64,000 nt of DNA, from NCBI GenBank assembly GCA_009823505.1, contig VZQC01014000.1, positions 1,183,303 to 1,247,302 of the forward strand, read 5' to 3'. Source of the DNA: Rhizomys pruinosus. Taxonomy: Eukaryota > Chordata > Mammalia > Rodentia > Spalacidae. The position numbers and the translations under genes were made by a program. This document shows positions 1-10,663 of this stretch, one piece after another (the stretch's first letter is position 1; the number at the start of each line of letters is the position of its first letter). A model generated the notes under the pieces. It made no database searches. It worked only from the letters and a program-made list of their open reading frames with translations, and was not told where the DNA came from.

Positions 1-22
1 GGGGGGGGGGGGGGGGGGGGGG
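1..22. repeat. Poly-G run at window start
   Basis: There are 22 consecutive G residues at the very start, followed by ordinary mixed sequence. A pure G run at a sequence edge is more typical of a contig end or base-calling artefact than of biology. Bases 23-72, just after it, are not assigned. Confidence 0.8.
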
Positions 23-145
23 CTCCTCAGCCCGTGCCCTGGTACCTTCCGCTGGCCTCAGGAGATCTCGGGAATGTAAACTTGTACAACCACTATGGAA
101 AGCAGTATGGAGAGGCCTTAAAAGACTCAAAATGAGCTTACCACC

Positions 146-502
146 TGTATTAGTCACTTTTCTGTTGCTGTGATAAAACATCATGACCAAGGAACTTATA
201 AAAGGAAGAGTTTATTTGAGCTTACGATTGACGGTTCCAGGGAATTAGAGTCCATTGTGGCGGGAGGCGTGGCGGCTGGAGCTGGAGCAGCACACCCAGG
301 GTCACATCTCACAAAGAGCACAGGAAGCAGAGAGAGCAACTGTAGACCATGAGGCTTGTTAAAACTCACTAAGCCTGCCCCCAACAACGCACTCTCTCCA
401 GCACAGCCACACCTTCTAAGACCTCCAAAAACAGTGCCACCAACTGGAGACAAATGTCTGAATACTTACAGCCTATGGGGGACACTCATTCAAACCACCA
501 CA
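146..502 (-). mobile_element. MaLR (MT-type) solo LTR
   Basis: Read on the minus strand it begins TGTGGTGGTTTGAATGAG and ends GAAAAGTGACTAATACA. It contains AATAAACTCTTCCTT close to its 3' end, all typical of rodent MT/MaLR LTRs. It interrupts the surrounding L1. The flanking pentamers CCACC (141-145) and CCAAC (503-507) are a near-perfect 5-bp target duplication, the length expected for ERVL-type elements. Confidence 0.8.
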
Positions 503-1078
503 CCAACTGACCCAGTCATACCACTTCTGGTTATATACCCACAAGACTCATCCTACCGCAAAGGCAAAGATACATGCACAGCCATGTTTATTACAGCTCT
601 CTTCATAATAGCAAAGAGCTGGAACCAACCCAAATGCCCCTCAACCAACAAGTGGATAGAGAAAATGTGGCACATCTACACAATGGAGTTCTTTGCAGCA
701 GTAAAGAAAGATAACATCATGAACCTTGCAGGTAAATAGGTGGAACTAGAAGATATTATGCTAAGTAAAGTAAAACAGTCCTAGAAAAACAAATGCAGAA
801 TGGTATCCTTCATTTGTGGATGCTATCATCAAGTTCCTAGTTGTAAGGTAAACTGAGCGATGTTAATGTTATATTCCTCTTTATCTGAAAGCAACTGTGC
901 TCTTATAATGTGAATCCTTTAACAGGGTCTAAAATTAACCTACCACTTATTTTCAGTCTTTGTTATCTTGGTATATGGGTGGAGGGTATGTATGCATATT
1001 TTAAAGTAATATAAAATTTAAAGGGAAAAATGTGAATCCTGAAATATTTTCAGATGACATAATTTTAGTACACATGTG

Positions 1079-1173
1079 ATACACACACATACACACACAC
1101 ATATATATGCATATATATGCATATGTATATATATATATATGGATATGTATATATGCATATATATATGCATATG
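1079..1173. repeat. CA / TATATG microsatellite
   Basis: Alternating purine-pyrimidine tract of CA units passing into TATATGCA-type units, inside the first L1 copy. Open frames across it are microsatellite translations, not genes. Confidence 0.9.
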
Positions 1174-1433
1174 TTGAAGGAATACAAATTGGAGGGAACA
1201 ACAACAAAAGAACTGGGATAAAGAACCAACTGAAACAGTAAAGTTCTCCCCAAAACAATAATCCTCTTTTAAAAAAAAATTAAAAAGACTCAGAAAAAGA
1301 TATAAGACATGTAGGGCAGAATGTATGAACTTGGATGGGGTGGGGGACAAGGAAAGGGAAATGAATCTAAATTGGACTGAGAAATGATGTATGAAATGAA
1401 CAGAACTTCAATAAAAATATTTTTTTAAAAAGA

Positions 1434-1623
1434 CTTGCCTGGCATGGTGGTGCATACCTTTAATACCAGCACTAAGGAAGCAGAACTCAGGAGGCAGAGG
1501 CAGGCAGATCTCTGTGAGTTCAAGGCCAGCCTGGTCTACAGAGTGAGTTCCAGGCCAACTGGGACTAAAGGGAGACACTGTCTCAAAAAGACCAAAAAAA
1601 AGAAAAAGAAAAAAGAAAAAAAG
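1434..1623 (+). mobile_element. B1 SINE
   Basis: The B1 body runs from GGCATGGTGGTGCATACC through AAGGCCAGCCTGGTCTACAG to TGTCTCAAAAAGACC and an A-rich tail. An extra segment (AAGGAAGCAGAACTC) sits between the A-box side and the GGAGGCAGAGG motif. The flanks AAAAAGACT and AAAAAGCACT look like a decayed target duplication, so the SINE entered exactly where the two L1 3' ends meet. Confidence 0.85.
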
Positions 1624-2475
1624 CACTCAAAATGAGCCTACTACTAGCCAGTCATACCACTCCTGGGTATATACCTACAAGTCTCATCCTATTGCAGAGA
1701 TAAGTGCCCAATCATGTTTACTGCAGTTCTCTTCAAAATAGCAAAGTGCTGGAAGGAACCCAAGTGTCCCTCAACTGGTGAGTGGATAAAGAAAATGTGG
1801 TACATCTACACAATGGAGTTCTATGCAGCAATAAAAAAAGACAACATCATGAACTTTGCAGGTAAATGGATGGAACTAGAAGACATTATGCTAAGTGAAG
1901 TAACACAGTCCCAGAAAGAGAAATGATGTATGGTGTCCTTCAATTGTGGATCCTAGCACCAAATCCTTATTTGTAAGGCAAACTGAGTATTTTTTTTCTT
2001 TTTTAGTAAATATAATACCTGATGCCACTGCAGAAAAGAATACATTAAAACATCCATCAATTTGCTGTGTAATTTAGGAATGTAAAGTAATATGTCTTTT
2101 TACTTGCATGCAACTCTACTGTTAAAATGTTAATCCTTAAACATGTTTTGTAATTAGTTTATTTTCAGACATCATTATTTTGGTATATGTGTAGCATGTA
2201 TACATGCATAGTTTGGAGCAATATAAACTTAAAGGTAACACTGACAACAAAAAAAAAGACTTGACCAAAATAGTAAACTTTTGCCCAAAGCAGTAAACTC
2301 CTGCATCAAAAAAAAATTTTTTTAAGGACTGAGAAAAAGATGCAAGACATGTATGGCAGAAGCATGAGCTCTGGAGGGGTGGGGGGCATGGGAGGGGGAA
2401 TAGGTCTAAATTTGATTAAGAAATGTTGTATGAAATGTGCAAAATTTCAATAAAAATTGCTAATTAAAAAAAATA
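1624..2475 (+). mobile_element. L1 3' end, second copy
   Basis: This repeats the layout of the first copy from ACTCAAAATGAGCC onward: the ATGTGGTACATCTACACAATGG block at 1793, the GGTAAATGGATGGAACTAGA block at 1861, the G-rich block at 2375 and the terminal AATAAAAATTGC with A-tail. It is clearly diverged from copy 1, so the doubling is not recent. Confidence 0.65.
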
Positions 2476-2801
2476 ACCACCATTTATGGAGACACAGAGG
2501 AGGAAATGGAAGATGACAGTCTAAGATTGACAAGTTGTGGGTAGAAGATAGAGGACAAGGGTATTAGTCATGAAAGAACCCTTCACTGTATCATGCTGGG
2601 GGTTTCCCTGCACAGCAGCTCTTAAAAGAATCTCAGTCTTTCTCTCTGATCATCTTAAAACTAACACTTGACCTTTGCTGTTTCAAGAATCTCAGAGTCA
2701 TAGTTAAAGTTTACTTATGAAAGCCCCTCTCCAGCCTCTGAACATATTTTTCCTAGTTTTAATTTTCTACATTCTCAGCTATTGTGTGTAATTTCCTGAT
2801 G
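2476..2801. other. Unassigned intergenic sequence
   Basis: I see no gene, RNA or repeat that I recognise. Composition is ordinary for the window. Confidence 0.5.
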
Positions 2802-2814
2802 CTTGGATTCTTTT

Positions 2815-2965
2815 GGGGGGGTGTTTTTGAGACAGGGTCTCCCTGTAGCCCCAGGTAGTCTGGAACTCTCTCTGTAGACCAGGCTGGCCTTGAACTCACA
2901 GAGATCATCCACCTGCCTCTGCCTCCGGAGTGCTGGGATCAAAGGTGTGCACTACCACACCCAAC
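2815..2965 (-). mobile_element. B1 SINE with target duplication
   Basis: Antisense B1 (GAGACAGGGTCTCCCTGTAG through GGGATCAAAGGTGTGC). The flanks CTTGGATTCTTTT at 2802-2814 and 2966-2978 are a 13-bp duplication. Confidence 0.9.
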
Positions 2966-3110
2966 CTTGGATTCTTTTTGTTTTGTTTTATCTTGCAGTT
3001 GGTCAAAACCTTTTTGATGGGAAGCTGAAGATCAATAAAAAGATGAAGCCTAATCCCCAATGGAATGGCTAGCTATTTATTATGTGACACTCTTTCCTTG
3101 GAACATGCAG

Positions 3111-3113
<3 letters not shown>

Positions 3114-3161
<48 letters not shown>
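3114..3161. repeat. (GA)n microsatellite
   Basis: About 24 uninterrupted GA units. Confidence 0.95.
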
Positions 3162-3163
<2 letters not shown>

Positions 3164-3690
3164 CCCCTACCCAATCCAGAAAGAAGACCCATGACAAAGT
3201 AATGACTGCACCAGAGTTTAACTTGGTGAAACAATGAGCTTTTATTGGAGTTACTTACAGGGATGATTTTTTTTTTAATGCAGCAGCATCACCCAAGAGC
3301 CAACCACAGGAGATGAGTCACGAGAGCTGCAACTCTGGAGCTCTCTCTGCACAACTTACGGGCAGCTCAACAAGTCTGAGAGATCTCTCCTCACTGCTCC
3401 ATTGGTCAGTATCTTCTCCCCCAGCAGTTCTTTGCTGCTTTTATAAAGCTGGGGAGGGGACTTCCAGAATCTTCCCAGTTTACCGCTTTCCCAGAAACCA
3501 GTGTTTATGACACTGTCAGGAGCATCCTCTCCTTAGAGGGAATGCTGTAATCCCTAGGAACCTGCTACGCAGCACTAGCCCATGCTGTCTCTCCCTTCCA
3601 TAAGTAAACTAAGATGTCTGAGTGTCAAGTTGTGCCAAGTTGTGGAGTATTGTGTTACTTTGAATATTTACATGTTACAAAAAGGGGGGT
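3162..3690. other. Unassigned, possibly LTR-like
   Basis: No coding signal. The segment around 3210-3265 (AGTTTAACTTGGTGAAAC...TTTTATTGGAGTTACTTACAGG) resembles the segment near 57735-57800, which suggests a dispersed rodent repeat. The family was not identified. Confidence 0.3.
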
Positions 3691-3695
3691 AGTGT

Positions 3696-4130
3696 TTGGG
3701 GGACTCGGTTTCCTTGTGGCCATCCACGTCCTCCAGCTCTTACAATCTTTCCACTTCCTCTTCTGAAAGGACCCCTAAGCCTGAGGCAGAGGTTTGGAAG
3801 AGGTGTCCTATTCAGGGACACCTGTGGGCTCTGTGGCCTCCTGTTCTCTGTGCATTGGGCAGCTATGGGTTTCTGTGTTAATCACCATCTGCTGCATAAG
3901 GAGACCTCTCTGGTGAAAGTTGAGAGATATTTTCATTCTATGGGTAGAGATTGCTTTGTAAATTGGTCACTTGGGGGTTAAGAATCTCAAAGACACTTCT
4001 TCTCTGAGTTTGGCCAGTTCTGGAACTTTGTAGTAGTCTCCATATGTTTCAAAAAGAAGCTTCTTTGATGAGGCATAAAAGGTATGCTTGTCCATAAATA
4101 TGAGGATGCGTATTTAGAATAACATAAAAA
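3696..4130 (-). mobile_element. L1 fragment, inverted 5' part
   Basis: It resembles the upstream part of a rodent L1 3' region read antisense (TTCTGTGTTAATCACCATCT near 3872 and the TTGAGAGATA block). The adjoining 4131-4257 and 10664-10960 are the same kind of L1 in sense orientation. That arrangement is expected from twin priming, which leaves an inverted 5' segment. Confidence 0.55.
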
Positions 4131-4257
4131 ATAACATTGGTCCAGAGATGGGGCAAAAGTGGATTTTTCTCTAGGATCTATGACCTCTCCAGCCATGTCT
4201 ATGAACTCACAGCAATGGTGACAGCATACACAAGTCTTATGCAAGCTCAAAACCAGA

Positions 4258-4263
4258 CAAAAT
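4258..4263. repeat. ERV target-site duplication, left
   Basis: CAAAAT, identical to 10658-10663. Six bases is the usual duplication length for class II ERVs. Confidence 0.85.
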
Positions 4264-4683
4264 TGCCCCAGCCCACGGGGTCTTCAACTGGGGCCCGAGG
4301 GGAAAGTAACCTGAATGAGAGACAAACCAGACACAAAGAAGGAGACCAAGACAAGAATCTGATCAAGGTCTCAAAGTTTATTTTTTTGTAAGGCAGATTA
4401 TATAGGAGCAAGTAGAAGGAAACAGCCCCAGTTGGCATAGTTTAAGGCCGTTAGGTTGCTAGGACACCTAACTGCCTATTGTCTCTGGGGAAGGTTATGG
4501 GTGGGTGAATTCCCAAGAAGAAGCAGGGTGCTCCAGCCAAATGGGGCATGACATCCTAATAAGTTACCTGTAAGCTTGGTCAGCTGCTTTATGCTAGATG
4601 GATGAACCTTGGGGAAACAGAGACCTAAGGTGACTCTAGATAGCTGTGGCAAGACCGTTGCCTGCTGGCCATGGCTCCCAACA
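4264..4683 (-). repeat. ERV 3' LTR
   Basis: 420 bp; minus-strand reading starts TGTTGGGAGCC and ends GGCTGGGGCA. It contains a TATA-like element (CTATATAATCTG, plus-strand 4393-4408 region) and AATAAA just downstream of it, so U3, R and U5 can be placed. The TATA-like element is intact in this copy. Confidence 0.9.
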
Positions 4684-4697
4684 TCTCCTCCCTTCTT
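4684..4697 (-). other. Polypurine tract (plus-strand primer site)
   Basis: The minus-strand reading AGAAGGGAGGAGA ends exactly at the LTR's TGTTGGG. This is the position and composition of a retroviral polypurine tract and it fixes the element's orientation. Confidence 0.85.
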
Positions 4698-7600
4698 TTG
4701 TACAAAAAGAGGGGGAGTCCCACTTGCAGTGGTGGGCTTTAACCAATTGGGGGAGAAAGGACCTGGCTCCTCCAAGGTTTTAATATCATTGGCCCTTGAT
4801 ATCTATTGAGAAGGGGAGGAAAAGCATTTTTGTAATTTATATTTTTGATATTGACCTCCACGCAAGCCAGGTATTCTCTCAGGGAATTCAGAGGCGGTTT
4901 GTGGACCTTCCCTTGCAGTGCTTAGCCTCACACCCATATTGGTACCCATATTGCACTCCATTGTGGGAGTCGATATGCATAGGTCTGAATCCTATGCAGT
5001 TCCTAAAGGAGAGGAGTCATTTGGCTTCACTACCCTTGGTCTGCCGAATTTAAGCTGAAAGATAAGGCCTGGGTGGGAACTCGGGTGAGGGGAAAAAGTC
5101 ATAAGATTGACAGCCTCTGGAGGAAGTGGACACCTGTGTGTCCCTTGGAATTCTGGGAAACTCAGACCCAACACTCCAGCCTTTTGATTATGAGGGAATG
5201 GGATGCTGTTCTCTCTTCTGTATCTGCTTCAGAGCTGAGGAGGGACGAAGTCTTGAGGGAACATGTGTCAGGCTGGAGGTTTAGGATCCGGTCTCCCATC
5301 TGGGCCATTCTAGTTGACAGGTATTTTGGTCCAGATCAATAGCGGCCAGGAGTTAGTGTACAGTTTTTCTGCAACTGAAAAGACAAGCTGATTAAGTCTT
5401 GTGTGAGTGTACCAGTGCACAGACTTAACAGTACAAACAGGAGGCCTAGTGGGTACATTAGTGATTGGAGGGTCCCTGTCTAGAATTTCCAGAGGAAAAG
5501 AGGACCTATACTCTATTTTGAGGAATTTTTAAAAACTCTTTTTAATACTCAGGGCTCCAGAATGAGAGCCAGCTTAACCTATTTTTGAGTTATTTATTTA
5601 TTTATTTTTTTTTTTTGGCATGGTACAGTAGATCTTTTACCTATCTCTATGGTATTTCTTTGATCATAGTTTCCTGTTGGGGTGTTTAAAACCACACAGT
5701 TAGCTCAGATAAATTAAATTAGTTTTGGTGTTAAGGTTAGTTGAGGTTCTGGTCCTTAAGGGTCATTCAGGCCTTGTGCCTGGCTCTTTTTACCAGTTCC
5801 ATCTACGTGAAGACAAAGTCAGGTCTTGCTTGACCAGAGCTTCCCTTTGAATCATGAGGAGCTTCTCCTCTATACTGACTTTTCTCCTTAGACTGGACAC
5901 TGGCAGAAGAAGTCCTGTAAAGTGAATCTCCAAGACCTCCCTGGCTCAGGATGACTGGTGACTCACTGCCATAGGACATGTACAAAGGTGCTGATGTAGG
6001 ACCCTAGGACTTAAGTCGACCTTAGAGGGTAAGGGCCAAAATATTGTCCTTTTAAATCCCTCTTGCCAAATCAGATCAGAGCTTTAAGTATGGTTGTTAA
6101 ACCTCCAAGAGGGTCAGTTAAATGTTTTTCTATATAACACATAAATAAAGCTTGAACATTGAATATTTTGTATAAATTCTTAATTGTTATTGTAAAACGT
6201 TTTGACTAATAGTGAAAGCTCATGACAGGAGCCTGCAGGTAGTAACTGCAGCAAAGGCTAGGAAGGGATGCTGTTAACTGGCTTGTGTTGTTGGCTCATG
6301 TTTAACCTATTGTATACACTATAGAAATATCTGGCCAAGGATGGCATTGCCCACAATGGGCTCAGGCCAGTCCAACAAAGACAATTATTGAGGTTTCTTA
6401 GTTCAGGTGTGTCAAGTTGGCATTAAACCTATCCAGTAAAGCACATAATCTGTTCTTTAACATAGTCCAGATAGTCAAGATAACAAGGAGGCTAAAAACA
6501 ATACCTTCTAGGACTATTTTAAATGATGGCCACGTTACTTGTCCCCATATTTTGAATTACAGCTTTGAGAAGAAAAAGGAGGGGAAGGCATTATCACATA
6601 CCTACAGAAGGCAGGAAATGTTTAAATCAAGTTCGCCAAAATTGGTTTCATTCGGACTGTTTTCATATGGTCCCCAGAAATGAAACCTAATATTTAAAAA
6701 TGTTAAAAGTAACATGTGCCAAGTATAACAGACACATAGCAGAGTTATAGAAGCTAATGTACCAACAGCAAGTCACAATAAACATATAAGAAATTAAAAA
6801 TAGATCTGTAACACATTTAAAGAAAACAAAAAGTATGCTTCAAGTGCAAAAATAGTTTATAATCCTTACCAAGTGATTTTTACCAAATGTTTATTTTACT
6901 AGTCCACTGTATCCATAGTGTGTTAATACTTTGTTTATTATTTTTGACAACTGTAGCATTTTATAAGCAAACCAGAATAAACACTTTTATCATAGATGTA
7001 CCTAATGGTTATTAATACCTTTTAAAAGACCTAAAGTTCCCCCAAATTTTATTCCATGTTATTGAGCCCATTAGATCAAAAGCACTTGCCAAGCTAAATA
7101 AGCTACAAAGTAAATAATTTTGGTTCACACAAAAATGTGCAGTGTTTTTAAAACTTAACAGTTACCCATTAACACAACATGGTTTTTTATGTGAGTTGTT
7201 TTTAAAATACCAGCATGTGAAACTTGGATATTTTACTTAACAGCTACACCTTTATTTACTAAGAAATTGTGTACTAATTTTTTAACCATTTCTTTATCTT
7301 AAATTTTTTTAACTGTCTTAAGGGGGGATGACAAACAGTGTAAACAAACAAACAAACAAACAACTTCCATATCCAAAGTGGAATTTAAACTTTCACAGGG
7401 CAGTTTGAACCTCTGAAATCCAAATGACCTATTTAGTATTCAGGTCTAAGACAATTTTTAAATTTTTTGAATAACTTTTATTTTACCTTTGAATATCAAA
7501 CTGATTGGTAGTCATAAAATCAATTTTTATAGACTGTCCACATATTGCATAGCACTGAGAATCTTCAGCCATGGAACACAGCTTCTTGTATGTGCTATAA

Positions 7601-9492
7601 CCACATTATAGAATTCTGAAAAGTGAACAGTACTTTATACCCACACTAACTTAGTTTTGGTGATAGCAATTTATAAAAGTTGTACTGAACAGAGGCACAG
7701 ACATACATTGTTATCATACACAGACATACACACATTGAGAAAAAACCATATACTGTCCATTAGTGGTCTGATAGATTCCTAATATGCTGTAAGTTTATTA
7801 CAGAGTCGTTAACAGTATAAGAGATTTTTATCCTAGTGTTTGTATTGAACAGACCACATACCTTGTTGTCAGACATGTTTTCATTTTCTAGAGATGTCAT
7901 TTAAAGCATACAGCCCCAATTGCATTCTCAAGGCTGAGGAGGCTAATACAGTTTTTCTTACCATGTTGTCATTGATACTTTACACCTTTAGTTTTAAACT
8001 ATGAACTTCTTGAAATATTTTAACAAGTGATGAAAAACAGAATTATATGCCCATTTTGTACTGAAGGCTAGCCATAACTAAAGTCACAATACAATAATTA
8101 AAGACAATTTAACCAAGGAAGAAGCTAAAGAATAAAGTGTCAGAAAACATTCATTCCTACCAAGGCAGTACAAAACCAAGACAATTAAGCAATGAACAAT
8201 ACCAAAAAACATTTTAGACTGTTTCATCGGAGGGAAGAGATTGCAGTCTACAGGCATCCAGGGGAAGCCGTCTGCCACTGTTCATGGTGGCACAGCTGTC
8301 AAAAGCCTGAGTAAGTAGAAGAAAGGAAAACAAATATCTGGAAAACAGCTTGAAAGGAAACTGAAGTTAGAATACCTGCAACTTTAAAACAGTTTAATTT
8401 GGAAATCAAATCCAGTCTTAACAGATAACAAATAAAACCTTTAGATAACCAGTTTAGAATTTTTTTTGTAGGAACTTAGGAACCTGGGTTCAAATTAGGC
8501 CTTTGAAAAAGTTTAAGAGGCATGCCAAAAGTAAACTTAATTTATGTGCACAATACAGAATGAAAGAACTTTGAAGTGGCCACTTTTAACAGAAACCAAC
8601 ACAGAAGAGCACACATGACATGAAGCTCAGACACATGGGAGAACAGTTAACACACAGACAGCTTGCACAGACATATGACTTAATATAATGAGAGATTTCC
8701 TTTTTCTTTTTTTAAATCTTATACAATAACTTGATGTCAAGGCACAGAAAGTTCTCAGTTTTCTGGTCTACTGCACACCTTGGCTGTGCAGGGCTGTGGA
8801 ACCATTAATTTTTTATTGTCACATTTACACACAATCATTTAGAGTTTAAGACATTTTTTAGTTAGGTCCCTTAAAACACTTTTGTACTCACAGCCACCAA
8901 ATGCTGGGTTGATTCACTAAATGCCTGTTCCACCTTAACTAACAGTCCTGTTAAGGAGGGCCAGCTGCCTGGCATCTTACTATAATGGATTTTGTATTTC
9001 CAGGGGAGTGGAGCAGTAACAGCTCTAGCTGCTTGGAGCTTGCAGCATGGGCCCTTTGTGTGCATGCTTAGCTGCACAGGAGAGAGGGGAGCAGAGGATT
9101 AGAAGAAGTAGATTGTCCCATGTTAGATTTGAAGTACAGAAGAACAGAAACAAAAGTGGTAATGAGAAAAACACAAAGACTGAAGTAACACAAAGACCAC
9201 AAATCAAATGAACACGGTGAGGACACAGAGGACACAGAAAGGACTCACACAGCAAGGGCTGTCTGCTGTGACCAGAACTGAAGGGCCAGACCCATTGTCC
9301 ATGCCCCAAAACTAGGATACTAGACCATCCTGAGTAGACAACAACCCCCTGTTGTCTACTGGAGAGTCGGAGCATCCTCCTTCTCTCATGCCCAGAGGAA
9401 CTAGTCGCGTCCAACCTTCCTCTAAGGCAGCAGCCCTGGTGCCACAGAAACAAAAAACTGAAACCAAAACAGGAGCTTATGCTAGGTAACTT
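4698..9492 (-). other. Non-coding interior of the ERV
   Basis: 4.8 kb with no long open frame on the sense strand. The 6.1-8.5 kb part is AT-rich and interrupted by stops in every frame. I saw no reverse transcriptase YXDD context, protease DTG context or envelope-like block. Whether it is decayed pol/env or sequence captured from elsewhere cannot be settled by eye. Small features: a T-rich run at 5593-5617 and AAAC repeats at 7343-7362. Confidence 0.6.
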
Positions 9493-9957
9493 TCAAAGTG
9501 CTTTGTTTTCCAAGGCTGGCTGGTGTCCAGGGGCCCCACGAGGCAGAGGTGGCATATCTTGGTGGGGGGGTGAGAGACCATGGCCTTTAGGGGGGACTTT
9601 TGAACAAGGAGAGATTTGACTAGCCTTAAAATCTTTTTTGAGATAATGTTCACCATCCTGTACTATTTTTGAAAGCTCTGGCTGAAAATGAACAATTTGT
9701 AGAACATCGTTTATGAGATTCCAGTAAGAAAATGCCTTCTCTGGGCCAAAGGCTTGATAATAATCTCTAAGGCAGTCACCAACACGGCTCCACCATTTTT
9801 CATCTATGGTTCCTTCTTGAGGAAACCAAGGACAGACGTCTTCCAGAAAAATGAAGAACTTAACTAAATCCTTTTTCTTAACCCTAGTTCCTCATGTCTT
9901 GAGGGAATGTTTTAGCCCTTGTATAAACAATTCATGTTTACTAAGTGTTTGTCCCAT
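9493..9957 (-). pseudogene. Betaretrovirus-like gag remnant (matrix N-terminus), broken
   Basis: The minus-strand reading from the ATG at 9957 begins MGQTLSKHELFIQG, with the Met-Gly start expected of a myristoylated Gag matrix. A TGA interrupts it about 22 codons in (near 9890). Downstream the same frame stays open to a TGA at 9495-9493 and contains blocks typical of betaretroviral matrix: VCPWFPQEGTID, VGDCLRDYYQAFGPEK and FSYWNLIND. The TGA is at a codon that could have been CGA, so CpG decay is a likely cause. No capsid, nucleocapsid zinc knuckle or pol follows. As it stands it cannot make Gag. Family recognition is from motifs, without alignment. Confidence 0.75.
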
Positions 9958-10191
9958 GCTCTCTTACCGAGCTACTTTCTTACCAAGTAATTCACCGCTT
10001 CACTTACCTCTCGTGATCTGTATTACAGGCTGGTTACTCCTGCAGTGATCACCATGTGTGACCTGTATTACAGACCATTGGCTGCAGTGGTCACAAATGC
10101 AGATCTGACTCACCTGATGGGTGGTGATCCAAGTGAAGGAAGGACGTCCTCTCTATGATGAGCGACGTTCAGGCCAGCTCTCGTACCTCTA
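9958..10191 (-). other. ERV leader with short internal repeats
   Basis: Untranslated leader between primer site and gag start. It holds two imperfect copies of a unit near 40 bp (10014-10056 and 10057-10095, sharing CTGTATTACAG and GCAGTGRTCAC). In related retroviruses this interval carries packaging and dimerisation signals; that is inference here. Confidence 0.6.
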
Positions 10192-10211
10192 GCCCCACAC
10201 GTTGGGCGCCA
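10192..10211 (-). other. Primer binding site, tRNA-Lys type
   Basis: The minus-strand reading TGGCGCCCAACGTGTGGGGC lies two bases inside the 5' LTR end. It matches the tRNA-Lys1,2 complement TGGCGCCCAACGTGGGGC apart from an apparent 2-base (TG) insertion. Class II ERVs commonly use this primer. Confidence 0.85.
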
Positions 10212-10213
10212 CT

Positions 10214-10657
10214 TGCCCCAGCCCATGGGGTCTTCAACTAGGGCCCGAGGGGAAAGTAACCTGAATGAGAGACAAACCAGACATGAAGAAGGAGACCAAG
10301 ACAAGAATCTGATAAAGGTCTCAAAGTTTATTTTTTGTAAGGCAGATTATGTAGGAGCAGGCAGGAGGAAACAGCCCCAGTTGGCATAGTTTAAGGCCGT
10401 TAGGTTGCTAGGACACCCAACTGCCCATTGTTCTCTGGGGAAGGTTATGGGTGGGTGAATTCCCAAGAAGAAGCAGGGTGCTCCAGCCAAATGGGGCATG
10501 ACATCCTAATAAGTTACCTATAAGCTTAGTCAGCTGCTTTATGCTAGATGGATGAGCCTTGGGGAAACAGAGACCTAAGGTGACCCTAGATAGCTGTGGC
10601 AAGACCATTACCTGCTGGCCATGGTTCCCAACATCCTACTGGCCATGGCTCCCAACA
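10214..10657 (-). repeat. ERV 5' LTR with 24-bp terminal duplication
   Basis: Bases 10214-10633 align with the 3' LTR end to end. A further 24 bases (10634-10657) repeat the outer LTR end (GGCCATGGCTCCCAACA), and the CAAAAT duplication follows that extra copy. The TATA-like element of the 3' LTR reads CTACATAATCTG here, one change that should weaken it. Confidence 0.85.
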
Positions 10658-10663
10658 CAAAAT
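10658..10663. repeat. ERV target-site duplication, right
   Basis: CAAAAT, identical to 4258-4263, directly after the extra 24 bases of the 5' LTR. Confidence 0.85.

Larger units (their letters stand above)
73..1432 (+). mobile_element. L1 3' end, first copy (interrupted by a MaLR LTR)
   Basis: Bases 73-145 and 503-1432 match the general layout of mammalian L1 3' regions. They contain the phrases for a generic 'measured on wall' L1 tail: GTGGCACATCTACACAATGG near 667 and a G-rich stretch near 1335, followed by AATAAAAAT and an A-rich end near 1410. A MaLR LTR splits the copy at 146. A CA/TATG microsatellite lies inside it. The frames open across it are short and broken. The L1 assignment is by recall; the exact subfamily is unknown. 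Confidence 0.65.
4264..10657 (-). mobile_element. Class II (ERVK-type) endogenous retrovirus, non-autonomous
   Basis: Complete proviral layout on the minus strand: 5' LTR (10657-10214), Lys-type primer binding site, leader, gag N-terminal remnant, long non-coding interior, polypurine tract and 3' LTR (4683-4264), flanked by CAAAAT duplications. Betaretrovirus-like elements use this duplication length and primer type. I recognise no pro, pol or env sequence in the 5.5-kb interior. That resembles the ETn type of element, which keeps cis signals and depends on a coding relative. The LTRs differ by about 18 substitutions and 2 single-base indels over 420 bp, counted by eye (near 96% identity). 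It sits inside an L1. Confidence 0.85.

Noticed and set aside
9025..9453. 142-codon minus-strand frame downstream of the gag stub
   Set aside because: It lies inside the ERV in sense orientation but has no capsid, zinc-knuckle, protease or polymerase motif. It starts after the gag frame has already ended, so I do not call it gag.
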